Shown here piece after piece: positions 21,990 through 33,841 of a DNA stretch of 64,000 nt. A model generated the notes under the pieces. It had not been told where the DNA came from. It ran no database searches and saw nothing but the letters and a program-made list of their open reading frames with translations. Numbering within the stretch: position 1 is the first letter of the stretch; each line of letters starts with the position of its first letter. The position numbers and the translations under genes are program-made. Source of the stretch: Adiantum capillus-veneris (lineage: Eukaryota; Streptophyta; Polypodiopsida; Polypodiales; Pteridaceae); contig CM043957.1 of NCBI GenBank assembly GCA_014529385.2, positions 67,353,503-67,417,502 of the forward strand. The letters are read 5' to 3'.

Positions 21990-23063
21990 ATATGAGTTAG
22001 CTATTGTGATAAAGGCAGCGTGTCTTACCCTAGCTAGATAGAGTGTTTGGCCATCCACTTACCACTTACTTATTCTTTATAATATAGAGAATAACCTTCT
22101 CTCACCATTTAGTGAGGTTGGATTCACCCACACATAGTCTCTATCTTCTCCTTCTTTCCTTGTATCTCATGCATGCACTTGCATACCTGCTATTTCAACT
22201 AGTATCAAAGACGATGTATGTGGCGCTCATCCTCTTGTGGTGTTTTCCTCTTCTTTATAAGCTTCATGTTGGATACATTGGTGACAAATTGAACTCGGAG
22301 CTTCCATGACTATGGAAGCATGGTGAGATTGGCACATAGAGCTCATGAACAGAGATGGTGGGAGCTTGCACTGGACCGATCACAAGGGGAAAGAGATTTT
22401 CCTATGAGCTCAAAGATGGAGAGTATCAAGTCACTCAAGTTTTGGCAGCTTGACAATATTCCAATATTCTACTTCATAACTTGAGCTAAGAAGATCCAAT
22501 TCAAAAAAAAATCCTTATCAAAATAAGGCTTATTTGAGATCTCAAACTTTGTAGAAGAAATCATTAGCTAATTTGGAGTATAGATACATCAAAAATAAAA
22601 ACACAGACTACTTTTTTCAAGACAAGTTTTGCAAAGAATGTAGGAAAGAAGAAGAGAGTGTGTATGCTCTCAATTTGTGCGTGCACACACACACACACAC
22701 ACACTTATAGGAGATGTGTTGCCTTAGCATTTTTGGCATGTCTAACATCCTCCAAATATCTACATTAAGATAGTGAAAGCGAGAAAGAGTGGTTTTGGGC
22801 TCTCCTTTAGCAGCACAATTAGAGAGAGTCTCTCATTTGATGAGAGACTAGGACATCCTCGGTATTGGATTCCCCTCTTTACATACTTCTGGATAGCAAC
22901 TCATTCTAATTGCAACATCAAATTTTGGAATCTATAGCATTGAAGAGTAAGAAATTCAAATAGACATTGACACCATCAACTTTGATGGCATCGACATCTT
23001 TGAATCTCACAGACTAGAGAGTGAGATGGGGAGTACTTGGAGTTAGTGGAAAATAGGGGAGGG

Positions 23064-23133
<70 letters not shown>

Positions 23134-23570
23134 ATCTGGCTCTATTTGGACCCGATCTCCAAGCGCATTGCTCAAAGATGGAGATTCTACATCAGCATTA
23201 TAGGTGGAAAGCATTGGAGCACCGACCTCATGAACATCTTTCTGGTTGAGGTATAGACAATTGGATTGACACCACAAGTGGAGTTATAAGCTTGTAGCTT
23301 ACAAGCATTTTGTTACTTTCTAAACTTTCAAGGAGGGTTTTCTCCGTAATAGCTATATGAATTTTTTCCCAAATTCTGCTCACAAATAGACTCCTCGTAG
23401 CACTTTTTTTAAAGTGCATATGTAGCACAAGGATTTGTGGTTATGCATTGAGGATGTGGACTCCCAGAGAGTGTTAATAGCACAATTTAGTGCAAATTTT
23501 TGGTATGTATGCATATGTAGATATAGTGTGAGCTAGTTACAACTTGTAGGTGACAGATTCACACATGTAT
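21990..23570. other. non-coding stretch with (CA)n and (GA)n
   Basis: Contains (CA)n at 22682-22705 and (GA)n at 23068-23130. TTATAATATAG near 22077 and TAGTATCAAAGAC near 22200 faintly resemble an LTR TATA box and a decayed Met-type PBS, on the plus strand. No partner LTR was found. I see no credible gene. Confidence 0.5.
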
Positions 23571-23630
23571 AGATGTTTCAAAGAGGTGAAGTTGTCCATA
23601 AAGCCACTCGTGAAATAGTGAGCTTGTTTG

Positions 23631-23754
23631 CCATGGTTCTGGCAGTTTATGTATGCGAGATGTGGATTTATTGTTGGGTTTATGTGCTCTTGCCATGGAT
23701 TTGGTGGTTTATCTATGCCAAATGTGGATTTATTGTTGGGTTTATGTGCTTTTA
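23631..23754. repeat. 62-bp direct duplication
   Basis: CCATGG...TGTGGATTTATTGTTGGG is repeated with a 62-bp period in the sequence flanking the copia copy 1 insertion. A diverged third similarity lies just beyond the other flank (about 29040-29090), consistent with the element having split this locus. Confidence 0.75.
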
Positions 23755-23778
23755 TATCGCTGGCAGATTGTTTTGCTT

Positions 23779-24006
23779 TGTTGGAATTAGGGTTGCAGAG
23801 AAACACACACAGCTTGGAGAAGACGAAGGAAGATCAAGGCACACAATGGAGAGTGTGTTACTTAGTGTGCATGGAAAGATCGATAGCCCTAGAGTGATGG
23901 GCGTATATACAATGCTTGGGGGAAAAAAAATATCCTAAATAGGGAAAAAATGCCCTGGCGGTCCTAGTGTGTTCACACACATCACTACCACATGTATATG
24001 GTAACA
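23779..24006 (-). repeat. 3' LTR of copia copy 1
   Basis: Starts TGTTGGAATTAGG and ends ATATGGTAACA on plus coordinates; pairs with 28783-29009. Confidence 0.95.
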
Positions 24007-24018
24007 AATCCCCCCTGG
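24007..24018 (-). other. polypurine tract of copia copy 1
   Basis: The minus strand reads CCAGGGGGGATT directly before the LTR start TGTTACC. The same motif occurs before the 3' LTR in copies 2 and 3. Confidence 0.85.
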
Positions 24019-24081
24019 AGTGATGCGGTGAATGAGAGCTGGCACATGAGTAAAGGGAAGTGCCATGCCCTGACGACATGA

Positions 24082-24667
24082 TCAATCCACAAAGGGGAGT
24101 AAGCCCAAAGCTTTGCGGAAAGCTTCAAGCTTCTCACGAGACAGTGCCTTTGTGAAAAGATCTGCAAGGTTGTCCTGTGTTGGCACATAAACCAAGCTGA
24201 TCTCTCCTGCTGAGAGCCTCTCCCTGACATAGTGGTAAAGCACCTCAATATGCTTTGTGCGAGCATGAAAAACTGGGTTCCTCGCAACTGCCAATGCGCT
24301 CTCACTATCACTGTAGATAGTGTTGGCAGTGTCCTGTCCAACACCCAAGTCAGCCATAAGGAGTCTGAGCCATACACACAACCATAGCTGTGAAGATTGC
24401 CATGTACTCAGCCTCAGACCTTAAAGTGGCCACAATAGGTTGCTTCTTGCTCAACCATGATATACATGAACTGCCAAGCATGAAACAAAAACCCTTTGTG
24501 GACACTCGCGTGTCAAAACAACCAGCCCAAGCTGAGTCCGAAAAAGCATGTAAGTCTGGCGGCAATGATCCCCCCTTGGGATAAAACAAGGCAAGATGTA
24601 AAGTGCCACTAAGGTAGCGGAAAATCCTCTTGACAGCCTGCCAATGCTTAGACCATGGGCTATGCAT
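24082..24667 (-). pseudogene. copia RNase H, copy 1
   Basis: Copia-type RNase H. The first frame (24667-24350) has SKHWQAVKRIFRYLSGTLHL, DLHAFSDSAWAGCFDTR (catalytic Asp) and ISWLSKKQPIVATLRSEAEYMA (Glu). It is continued in another frame (24381-24082) by IYSDSESALAVARNPVFHART, IEVLYHYVRERL and NLADLFTKALSREKLEAF, which ends pol. A frame break near 24365 separates the parts. Well preserved otherwise. Confidence 0.85.
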
Positions 24668-24679
24668 AAACTTGTTGAC

Positions 24680-25400
24680 CTATGAGACTGCAAACTGAAT
24701 ATTCGACCTCGTGTTGCAGACATAAATGAGGCAGCCAGCAACAGTTTGATAAAGAGTGACATCAGCAGGATCACCAGCATCATGTAGACTCAACTTTAAA
24801 CCTGCTTCCATGGGAGTGGAAATAGGTTTGCAATCCTCAAGTCGAAACTTACATAGCAATGTTTCTATGTAACTTTTCTGACACAAGGCAATACCACCAT
24901 CACACTGATTAAACTGTATACCCAAGTAATGATGCAACATCCCCAAATCTTTCATCTTGAAAGTAGCATTCAAATCAGCCTTAAATTCAACAATATGTCT
25001 CTCATTTGGTCCAGTGATCAGCAAATCATCGACATAAAGAACCACAATGAGAAGTACATCACCCTCACGCTTTACATAAAATGTGCTTTCTGTTGGACTG
25101 TTACGAAAGCCTCATTTGACCCAATGAGTGTCATCTTTCTGATACCAAGCACGAGGAGATTGCTTCAACCCATACAAAGCCTTCTTACATTTGCACACTT
25201 TTTCCTCTTGTCCTTTTATGACAAAGCCGCAAGGCTGCGTTGCATAAACTTCCTCAAATATGTCACCATTCAAGAAAACAGTAACAATGTCTGATTGATG
25301 TACATCCCAACCAAAATGAGTTGCCAATGCACATAGAAAACGCACAGTAGTCATACGACAAGTGGGAGCAAAGGTCTCTTCATAATCTATGCCTTTTTTC
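24680..25400 (-). pseudogene. copia reverse transcriptase, copy 1
   Basis: The frame 25354-25112 has VRFLCALATHFGWDVHQSDIVTVFLNG and ALYGLKQSPRAWYQ. The palm catalytic site LYVDDLLITG and MKDLGMLHHYLGIQF follow in 25045-24680, with CKPISTPME and LYQTVAGCLIYVCNTR. A short gap at 25112-25045 breaks the frame, as does a stop before RNase H. The Tyr-Val-Asp-Asp motif is intact. Confidence 0.85.
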
Positions 25401-25482
25401 TATGCATAACCCTTTGCAACAAGTCGAGCCTTATGGCGATCAATCTCACCACCCGGCTTGCGTTTCAAGTTGTAAACCCACT

Positions 25483-26300
25483 TCATACCAATGGCCTTTT
25501 TGGCAAGAGGAAAATCACATAAAGTCCATGTGTCATTTTCGATAAGTGCATCATATTCTGATTGCATGGCAGCCATCCAATTTTCTGAATTCTATGCTTC
25601 ATCAAAAGATAGAGGCTACTCAACATCATGTAAGCTAGACACAGCCAAAGCATAACAATCTGATGCATAAGATGCATGGCAAGAGCCTGAACGAGTATGA
25701 CTAGACAAAGATGCATCCAATTTACTGTCACACAAAGTGTGCACCAGCCATTTTGGCATACCTCTAGCCTGCTCATTTTCAGTCCTTTCCTCATCAAGTA
25801 CATCATGTACATCTGCATCATCTGTAACATTTTTAGAAACCCCCATAGGTTGTACATTTGCCTCATTGGAACTTACATTTGTATTTCCTCATCAAGTACA
25901 TCATGTACATCTGCATCTGTAACATTTTTAGAAACCCCCATAGGTTGTACATTTGCCTCATTGGAACTTACATTTGTATTTCCACCACTGAAAAGAGGCA
26001 ATAAAGTGTCATAAATGTCATGTGAGCTTACATTACTGTCTCTAGTACATGACAGCAAGGGCTGAACATAATCTTCCACAAACACTACATCTCACGAAAC
26101 CAGAATACGTTTTGTTTACGTATGATACAACCTGTAACTTTTGCTTTCAGCACTATAACCAACAAAAATACATTTGATAGCCTTATCATCCAATTTTTTG
26201 CGTTGTGTTTGTGGAACCAAAGCATATGGCAAACAACCAAAAACACGCATGTGCTCAATAGAAGGCTTTCTATCATGCCATGCTTCATATGGAGTAATAG
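25483..26300 (-). pseudogene. copia integrase C-terminus and linker, copy 1
   Basis: Minus frames here read the copia linker between integrase and RT, including NEANVQPMGVSKNVTD and DVHDVLDEE. Compared with copy 3, copy 1 carries a private tandem duplication of 98 bp (25788-25885 and 25886-25980). The second unit lacks three bases of an ATC repeat. Several stops interrupt the segment. Confidence 0.7.
25788..25980. repeat. 98-bp tandem duplication in copia copy 1
   Basis: TCCTCATCAAGTACATCATG begins units at 25788 and 25886. Absent from copies 2 and 3. Confidence 0.9.
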
Positions 26301-26301
26301 A

Positions 26302-27377
26302 CTACAAAGCTTTTGTAGGACACCTGTTTAGGACATAAGTGGCACACATGATGGCCTCAAGCCAAAAGGAATGCGGCAAAGCTTGACTTCTGACCATACA
26401 TCGTGCCATTTTCGTAAGTGACCTATTTTTCCTCTCAGCAACGCCATTTTGCTGAGGTGTATAAGGCACTATACATTGGTGTTTTATCCCACGACTAGCC
26501 AGAAATGCATTGAATTCATGAGACATATACTCCCCCCTCGATCGGAACAGAGGGTGCCCATAGTACATTTCGGGACATTTTCAGCCATAGCCAGAAATTT
26601 TTTGAAGCACATAAAAACTTCGGACTTCGCTTTAAGCGGAAATACCCATGCATGCCTGGAGTAATCATCAATGAAAGTCACGGAGTACAGGTAATTTCCC
26701 AAGGACGGAGTTTGCATGGGCCCACAAACATCACTATGCACAAGCTGCAACCTGCATGTGGCCCGAACTGAACCATCCTTTGGAAACTTAGAACTCTGCA
26801 TCTTACCCAAAATACAGCCTTCACAAACATGTTTGACAGGTGCTTCAAGAGGCAACAAAGAAGCAACCATATCAGATTTCTGCAAACGTAGCAAACTGGC
26901 AAAATTCAGATGACCAAAACGTGCATTCCAAAGTTTTGCATCTGAAATAGCCCTTGAATCTGCAATAGCATTTGCAAAATTTTGTCCACACTTGTCATAC
27001 AAAGTAAGCTTATACAGCCCACGGCACAAAAGGCCAGATGCAACAATTTCATTACCAAAACTGAGATCATGAACTGTACATCTGTCATCCACAAATTTGA
27101 CTACAAGTCCAACTCTAGCAAGTGCAGATACAGACAAGAGATTCTTCTTGATCCCAGGTACATAAAGTGCATCAACAACTGTGAAGGAACTGCCATTTGC
27201 AATAGTAAGCACAATATTTTCAACTCCTTGAACCAGATAAGAGGCATTGTTGTCACAAGTGACTGAATTCCCATGAGGGACAGACTTGAGAGAGGTGAAC
27301 AATTGACGATGTGAGGTAATGTGCTTTGTAGCACCACTATCGAAATACCACGCATGTGAATCTACAGCAACTGACAA
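26302..27377 (-). pseudogene. copia protease and integrase, copy 1
   Basis: One 297-codon frame (27377-26484) contains the protease site AWYFDSGATKHITS, the pre-integrase His/Cys segment (RFGHLNF, HVCEGCILGKMQSSKF) and the integrase core with Asp residues in VHSDVCGP and FIDDYSRHAWV. A frame change at the G run encoding DRGG (about 26540) moves the remainder to 26568-26302, with HEFNAFLASRGIKHQ and the catalytic Glu in NGVAERKNRSL. Apart from that slip the segment is open. Confidence 0.85.
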
Positions 27378-27552
27378 GCATGCATCATGGACATCAGGAT
27401 TGTAAGTGCACTCTGCACTAAAAGTCCATTCTACATCAGCATCAGCATTACAGTCTCCTTTTATAGAAGACTCAACAATGGCTGCATTTGTAGTGGAACC
27501 AGCTTTTGCAGTGGAACCACCCTCTTTCTTCTTAGCCTCTTTGGCCTTCGAC

Positions 27553-28443
27553 TTAGGACGACTTGATTACGTGATCATTAGCTTTACAATAATGGCAACG
27601 TATTTTCTTTTTGCCCTTATCACCAGAATTTCCAGACAAAGTGTTGCCAGCAGAAGCATTTGGAACATAAGTTTTGCCACTCGCAGCAGAACCATAAGAA
27701 GTGGCCACATTGTTGTTACCACCCTTTCTTTGAGAAGAAATAAAAGCCTGTTCAATTGCACGCTGTCTAGTCCTGTTTTTTCTGGAAAGTGACTCTTGCA
27801 ACAGAAATGTGCATAATGCATCAAACTTGACAACTTCTGGATTTCCTTGGGTCATAAGTCTCCAAGTACTAGCAAAAGTCTGGTAAGAATCTGGTAAGGC
27901 ATCAAGAACAGTCTGCACAAGGGAACTGTCTCAAATGACTTCACCTGCAGAAATAAGTTGCTCATTAATATCCTTAACACTAGCAAGGAAAGTGTCCATA
28001 TCATCTTCCTCATGCATAATCTTCAACTCCAGCTCTTTACGCAGCAAAACAATTTTAGCCTCATTGGGACTTGCATAAAGACCAGCCAATATATCCCATG
28101 CCTGTTTTGTAGATTTTGCTGAACGAATGTGAGGAACAATGGTGCGCTTCACAGACAACGCAATAAATGCATGAGCCTACGCATCCTTTAAATCCCATTG
28201 AGATTGTTCTGTCGTAGGCAAAACAACTCTAATAGCAGCAATCCTTGCAGCAAGACCTGCAACATCCTCAACATCGCCTGCATCCTCAAAACCAGGACAT
28301 ACATCAATGCCCTACACAATATTCCAGACGTCCTTTGACACAAGAACGTGTTGCATCATATAAGCCCACATAGGGTAATTGTTCCCATCCAACCTGTCCT
28401 CAGCAGCAAACATCTTGAAGACATCTGTGTTGTTCTCAGCCAT
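27553..28443 (-). pseudogene. copia gag, copy 1
   Basis: Starts at ATG 28443 (MAENNTDVFKMF) and has two in-frame TAG stops within the first 95 codons; copy 3 has CAG at the corresponding positions. The open part 28158-27931 shows QAWDILAGLYASPNEAKIVLLRKEL and MDTFLASVKDINEQL, typical of copia gag. The 27918-27553 frame has LPDSYQTFASTWRL and the zinc knuckle (CHYCKANDH). A 2-bp deletion just after the knuckle His destroys its last Cys. Confidence 0.85.
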
Positions 28444-28768
28444 GGTAAATGCTACACCTGATGTAAAAATTGCTCAAAAATAGGAGAAATGAAGTAGGAA
28501 CAACATGTGCTATATAGCATAAGCCGTAGAAGACTAAAAGGCACCTATTATGCAAAAAATGGCACTGACAAAAATTCTTCACAAAATGACGAAATTGCCT
28601 GTACAGACCTGCCTATAGTGGAAACGGAGGCTGAAATGAGCCCGAATCAAAAATCTGAGCCCGAAATATTTGTCAACCTGCGAATGCTCGCCAAACCTCA
28701 CTGTAATCGGAGAAAGTGAGCAGACGTGTCTGGAGCAGCTGACGACTAAGCCCGGGAGGACGTAACCT

Positions 28769-28780
28769 GCTCTGATACCA
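28769..28780 (-). other. primer-binding site of copia copy 1
   Basis: TGGTATCAGAGC on the minus strand, complementary to the 3' end of initiator tRNA-Met, two bases after the LTR. Confidence 0.92.
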
Positions 28781-28782
28781 AT

Positions 28783-29009
28783 TGTTGGAATTAGGGTTGC
28801 AGAGAAACACACACAGCTTGGAGAAGATGAAGGAAGCTCAAGGCACACAATGGAGAGTGTGTTACTTAGTGTGCAATGGAAAGATCTATAGCCCTAGAGT
28901 GATGGGCGTATATACAATGCTCGGGGGAAAAAACCTCCTAAAGAGGGAAAAAATGCCCCGACGGTCCTAGTGTGTTCACACACATCAGTACCACATGTAT
29001 ATGGTAACA
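28783..29009 (-). repeat. 5' LTR of copia copy 1
   Basis: 227 bp with TG...CA ends, paired with 23779-24006. A TATA-like TGTATATACGCC lies on the minus strand near 28910. Confidence 0.95.
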
Positions 29010-29014
29010 TGCTT

Positions 29015-29985
29015 CTCCTCGTAGTTTTTGAGAGCATTTGGGTCATGGTTCTGGCTTGACATATGACACCTGTGGATGAGAGATAGAGTCTCTATTTATG
29101 TGTGTAACCTACTTGGCCTCATTTATAATTTTATGCATTTTTGGTATGCCAAGATGAGATTTATTTGATATTTTCTCTCTTTGATTGATTTTCCCTAGAT
29201 TTCTACTATAACTTATGTATCTATAGATTTAATCTTTGATTGTATAGTGATTGAGTGTTACTCACACTTTAATACTGAGAATTCTACTCTCACCTTGATA
29301 GGTTTTGTAAGTTGTATATCCATTTTTGCAGGACTGAGATTCTTGTATATACTTGTTGCGGTTATAGGTATGCAGGTAGTCATAGGTTTTGGTTCTACAA
29401 GTTATTGGTACAATTTATATGCACTTACTAGATTTTTCACACAGATTCATGGGATGCATTATGAGTGTCGTTTTTGCTCTCTACTTTTGCATAAGGTTAT
29501 GTGGTTTATTCTCTTTTGAGATTTGTTATCTCTGGTTTGAATTCACTTTGCTAGAGTGACACTTATTATATTTTCATTATCTCTTTACACTTGCTTATGC
29601 ACAATTTTTGCTTGGCTTAGTAGAGGGTTTTGCACACTACTTTTGAAAATCTTTTGGTAGATCTACAAATTGCATATGTGAGCATTGGATTGATGCATTA
29701 ATCATGGTTATGATTGTATAGTGGTAGAGGTGATCTTCCACTTTGGCATCTTTGATGTGGTTTATGATTGAGATTTTGATCGAGATTTGCCCTCACTTTA
29801 TAGGCGATACTTTGCTTGATTTTTCCTAGGATTTCTTGCTATAGTTTTGGTTTTATTGCCATGCAAACAATGGCAATGCAGAGATAGTTTTGACACATGC
29901 TAGAGTGGTGGCTAAGTATGCCAGTGATGATAATGTCATGTTTACCTCTAGTTTTCCTCTTGATTATATGTCTATCACTCGAGTA
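29015..29985. other. no recognisable gene
   Basis: T-rich sequence continuing the locus split by copia copy 1. A plus frame at 29247-29519 is hydrophobic but has no recognised motif. I see nothing supportable. Confidence 0.5.
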
Positions 29986-29989
29986 AAAG

Positions 29990-31912
29990 TGCAGATGAGG
30001 AAATCATCAAGAAAGACTGCTAAAAATTTGCCTAGATAGGTCCATAGAATTCTATTCGTGAACTGGGAGTAGGTGCATTGGTAAGCCCAAAAGGCTATTT
30101 TTGCAACATTTCAGCCTTTATTCTAAATTGATGACAACCAAATTGTAAGTCGATCTTTGTAAAATACGTCGCTCCCTCTAATTGATCAAAAAGATCTTCC
30201 ATTATAGGCATAGAGAACCTATTCTTGATTATGAAATTATTTAATGCTCTATAATCAACACAAGTCGCATAGAACCATCTTTTTTCTTCACCAAGGAAAT
30301 TGGCAAAGCCCATGGAGAATTGTTGGGATTAATACAGCCTTTATCTACATAGTCTTGCAAATGTTTTTCTACTTCTACGTATTGTGCTTGGCCTCATCTA
30401 TAAGGTGGTTTACAGATAGGTTGTGCATCTTTAACTAAATCAATAGCATGATGTACTTCACCTCTTTTAGGAGGTAAACCATTTGGCAAATCAATAGGAA
30501 AAACATCTTTAAATTCTTCTAGCAAGACTTTCAAATCACTTTCACAGTCACTACGAGAAGACAAAGATGAGTAGCAAACCTCTGATATATCATTTCCACA
30601 TCGGAGGCCTTACAAAATATTGGCACCAAAGCATATATACATCATAAGACTATTTATTTGGAAGATTTTACAATGAAGAGAACACCAAAGGACTATTTTC
30701 TACCTCGTGTTTACCTTGTATAAATAACTTTTTGAGCTTATTTTTCAAATTCTAGTGAGTTTTGCTGATAACTTTGTTTCAAAGAAGGTCCTAGTCCCCA
30801 TAACCATTCCCTTCCCAAAACCAAGTTCGCATTATCCATATTCATAATTTGGGATTCAATTATTTCTTTATATCCTTGTATCTCAACTTGCAAATGGTAT
30901 ACCAGTGTACCCGTGTCTTCTTGTCTTCACCATGCATCATGGTGAGCACTTGGTTGTTGAGAAAACTTTGATTTCTTAACAAAGCATAGTTCACAAAATT
31001 CTATGTGACAGAGTCATCTATCATGACTCTAGCCATTTTTCCATTTACAAACCCATGCATTCTCACTAGCTTATGTAGACCAAAACTTGATTTCCACATG
31101 CTGATTGACAAACAACAATGATTCTCTTTGTCCTTGTGCAATACTTTTGGGTGACAAAAAAGTAAAGCAAAAGTTTTCTTTTTTAGCCTTTGCAAAGTCC
31201 ACTCAACTCAATCTAGGTCTCGTTACAACCCGCTTTTAAAAAAATGGTTTACCCTCTTGGTTCAATCTAGATCATGTTACAAGCCTCTTTTTAAACAATG
31301 GCTTACCCTCCTTATTAAATGGCAATTTCCTTTTTCTTTTTAGAAAGGGCCAAGCCACTCTTGTATATGTGGGGTTTGGGCTCATTCTAAGTGGGACTAG
31401 AAGTCATCAAAGTGAGTGTTATCTTCATAATATTGTTGTGCAAATTTAGTTTCTTCTTCAAAAGGTCTAGGTGCACTTATTTTCACCTCTTGCTTGATGT
31501 CTCTATATACTCCCCATATAGGAACGTCTTTTCACCTCTCGCTTGAAGTCTCTATCTACTCCCCATATAGGCCCTATTCCCTTAAGCCTGATGATTGTTT
31601 CTCAATACTCTACAATGTAAGTAAGCAAGGCCTACCCCATTTCATACCTTTGTCCCAATCCTCCAAGTTTCTATCTAGTTCATTTTCAAGGAGAAATTCT
31701 TTCACAAAAATGTTCTCAAATTGGGCCCAATCCTTTAAAATCTTTATTGACGTCTTGAGACTCATACTCCATTTGTAGTCTTTTGGCCCCAATGATAGAA
31801 TAGCCTCAAGTGGTTAATATTCAAGTGGGGTATTTTTCAACTTATGATGGTCTTGACTTTTTTGTAGGAAATTATAGATGGGATCTTTATTTCTATCCTT
31901 TTCTTCACCATT
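29990..31912 (-). pseudogene. degraded chromovirus-like gag-PR-RT fragment
   Basis: Minus order: a gag piece (31900-31610) with DYKWSMSLKTSIKI and EFLLENELDRNLEDWD, matching the WWMSL...NEADxNW region of the chromoviruses here. A protease region follows (31195-31001) with SMWKSSFGLHKLVRMHGFVNG and VMIDDSVT, then an RT piece (30313-30000) with [19 protein letters not shown] and FTKIDLQFGCHQFRI, followed by PFGLTNAP. It is much more diverged and deleted than copies 2 and 3. It begins inside gag and ends before the catalytic DD motif. Confidence 0.65.
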
Positions 31913-31914
31913 AA

Positions 31915-32767
31915 ATCAAGGACCCCTAGCTTCCCTGGTCGACCCCTCATTGTAGCTCAAGCTTCAAATTCATTGGACCCCTACAAGCTTATCCAATCAC
32001 ATGCAGAGTGCATATCAAGCAACCATGCTAACCTTAGGACAAGTGTCCCCTTCTCCCCTTTGAGGGAGAGGACTTTATAAATGCATAAACAATTAATTTA
32101 ATTAGGTAAATTCTTATTGGACCCCTTGAGAGGCCAATCAATAGGCTTTAGTCACACCATGAGGGCAACATTGAGAGGAACTTGACATGTGTCCTTGTTG
32201 CTTCTTTAGACTCGTCTTGCCTTGTGTGAGGGTGTGTGTGTGTTCTCTCTAGCCCCTACAATGAGGGCTCGCCCCCCATGAGTAGGGATACTTGTTGACT
32301 TTTGGAACACCTTAAGCCCATCAAGCACCTTAGTCATGGAGCGCCTTAGCACCTTAGTCATGGAGCACCTTAGCACCTTAGTCATTAAGCACCTCAAGCA
32401 CCTTACTCAGCAATCACAACAAGCACCCCAAGCACCTTAGTCAGCAAGCACGACAAACACCTCAATCTTTTGCCGCGTTCCCACCTCAAGCACATCCCTA
32501 GCTTGCCTAAGGTCTAAGTACTTTCACCACTAACCTTTGGAGGTATTTAATGAAGCTAACCCTAAGTTCTTTAAGCTCCATTAGCTAGCCTTTCTCTTTG
32601 ACAAACCATCTCTCATTTGGACCCCTTTAACCTTGGCCCCGTGTTGAGATAGATCCATAAGCACATGTCTATATTCTAAACCTTGTTCCCGCTTATTCTT
32701 CCACATTAAATGATTAGTTTAATATGAGAAAATAATTTGGGTTGGTTAGATATTAGATTTTATGACA
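31915..32767 (-). repeat. LTR-like repeat, copy 1 of 2
   Basis: Similar along its length and in the same orientation to 53812-54648. Shared landmarks include GGTCGACCCCTC, GACAAGTGTCCCC, CAATAGGCTTTAG, a cluster of CACCTTAGTCA repeats, and the shared end TTAGATATTAGATTTTATGACA. On the minus strand it would start TGTCATAAAATC. It abuts the gag fragment at 31912, so here it may be a solo LTR. Confidence 0.65.
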
Positions 32768-33334
32768 TTGTTTTCGGTCTTGAATGCACCCTAGAGCTTA
32801 GCAATGATGCCCAACACCCTTCCGATGCATAAAAAGCAATTTTGTCATGTGAATTTTGAGTTATGATCAAATTAAGAAGGAGGTAGCTGCAACAAAAATG
32901 CAATTTTATCATGAGAGAAGCATAATGAAGAGCTTTCACGTTTGAACATGATGAAGCAAACAACATTTCAAACAGACAACTTCATGAGGGAGTTATGAGC
33001 TTGAGAAGAAAACAAGAGAGTATAGAGTGCTCTTTAGAATTGTTGTAATGCTTATTATCCAAAACTTCTCGTAGGCTTTACAAAAGTTGGCTTTAATACC
33101 TTAGTCAAAGGTTTTGGGATAAAAAATGGAAAGATGTCTAACACTTTTACAACCTGAAAATTCATTGATATAATCTAGAAGCATTTAGCCCCACTTTGTT
33201 TGGCTGATAATCACATAATTGTTTACATTTTTTATTCAAAAATCAGTAAACTACAAAGAACTTGTGCTAGATACATCCAAATTGCTCAAAAAGATAAAAT
33301 TTCTATATGCTTCAATGTTAGCAGTGTGGCTAAT

Positions 33335-33841
33335 AGATATCCATCATCAATGGAAAAATTCTTCCATCTAGCGAACTCATCACTCAAAAGAGGAGAACTA
33401 GGTATTGGAGAAAGTAAACACATTGCCAGTATTGGAGTGTTCTGACATGGCTCCACACCTTGGAAGAAGTAGACACATTTCCAATATTGGAGTGTGAGAA
33501 GGATCCCTCTTTTTGACATGGCTCCACACCTTGGAGTATGCATCATCATGCTCACAAATACCATTTATAGATTCCAAAAACTCGCTTTTAAGTTCTATGA
33601 AGAGAAGAGAGTTGATCTTGGGCATTTCTACTAAGAGCATCAAGTATCACATTGTATCATCTTTTATGATGCGGGAACTTTGCATCATACTTTTAAAGAA
33701 TCTCAACCCACCTAGCCTTTTGACCCTTCAAATCAGATTGCCATTTAAAACCACTTGATACTTTCATCATCAAAAATTATTTCAAATTGAACACCATATG
33801 AATAATGTTGCCACATTTTTAGAGTAAACAATATTGCATAG
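33335..33841 (-). pseudogene. chromovirus remnant, RNase H end and IN linker
   Basis: The minus frame 33643-33398 has KINSLLFIELKSEFLES and SKVWSHVKKRDPSH, matching the tether downstream of RNase H in copy 2. Below it, WKNFSIDDGYLL matches the start of the integrase tether, after which similarity stops near 33335. A 71-bp local duplication (ACATGGCTCCACACCTTGG at 33445 and 33516) lies inside. The upstream part of this same remnant resumes at 39812, across the inserted LTR element. Confidence 0.7.

Larger units (their letters stand above)
23779..29009 (-). mobile_element. Ty1/copia copy 1, complete insertion
   Basis: A 5.23-kb minus-strand element with 227-228-bp LTRs and a 5-bp target-site duplication TGCTT at 23774-23778 and 29010-29014. 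It has a perfect 12-nt initiator-Met PBS, a PPT, and gag-protease-integrase-RT-RNase H in copia order. LTRs differ at roughly 11-12 positions by eye (about 95% identity). The coding region has at least two gag stops plus several frame breaks. Confidence 0.95.

Noticed and set aside
22077-22215. Possible LTR with TATA-like site and decayed Met-type PBS
   Set aside because: TAGTATCAAAGAC has several mismatches and I found no partner LTR or gag downstream.
29247-29519. Hydrophobic plus-strand frame
   Set aside because: T-rich sequence gives hydrophobic residues by composition; no motif, no supporting context.
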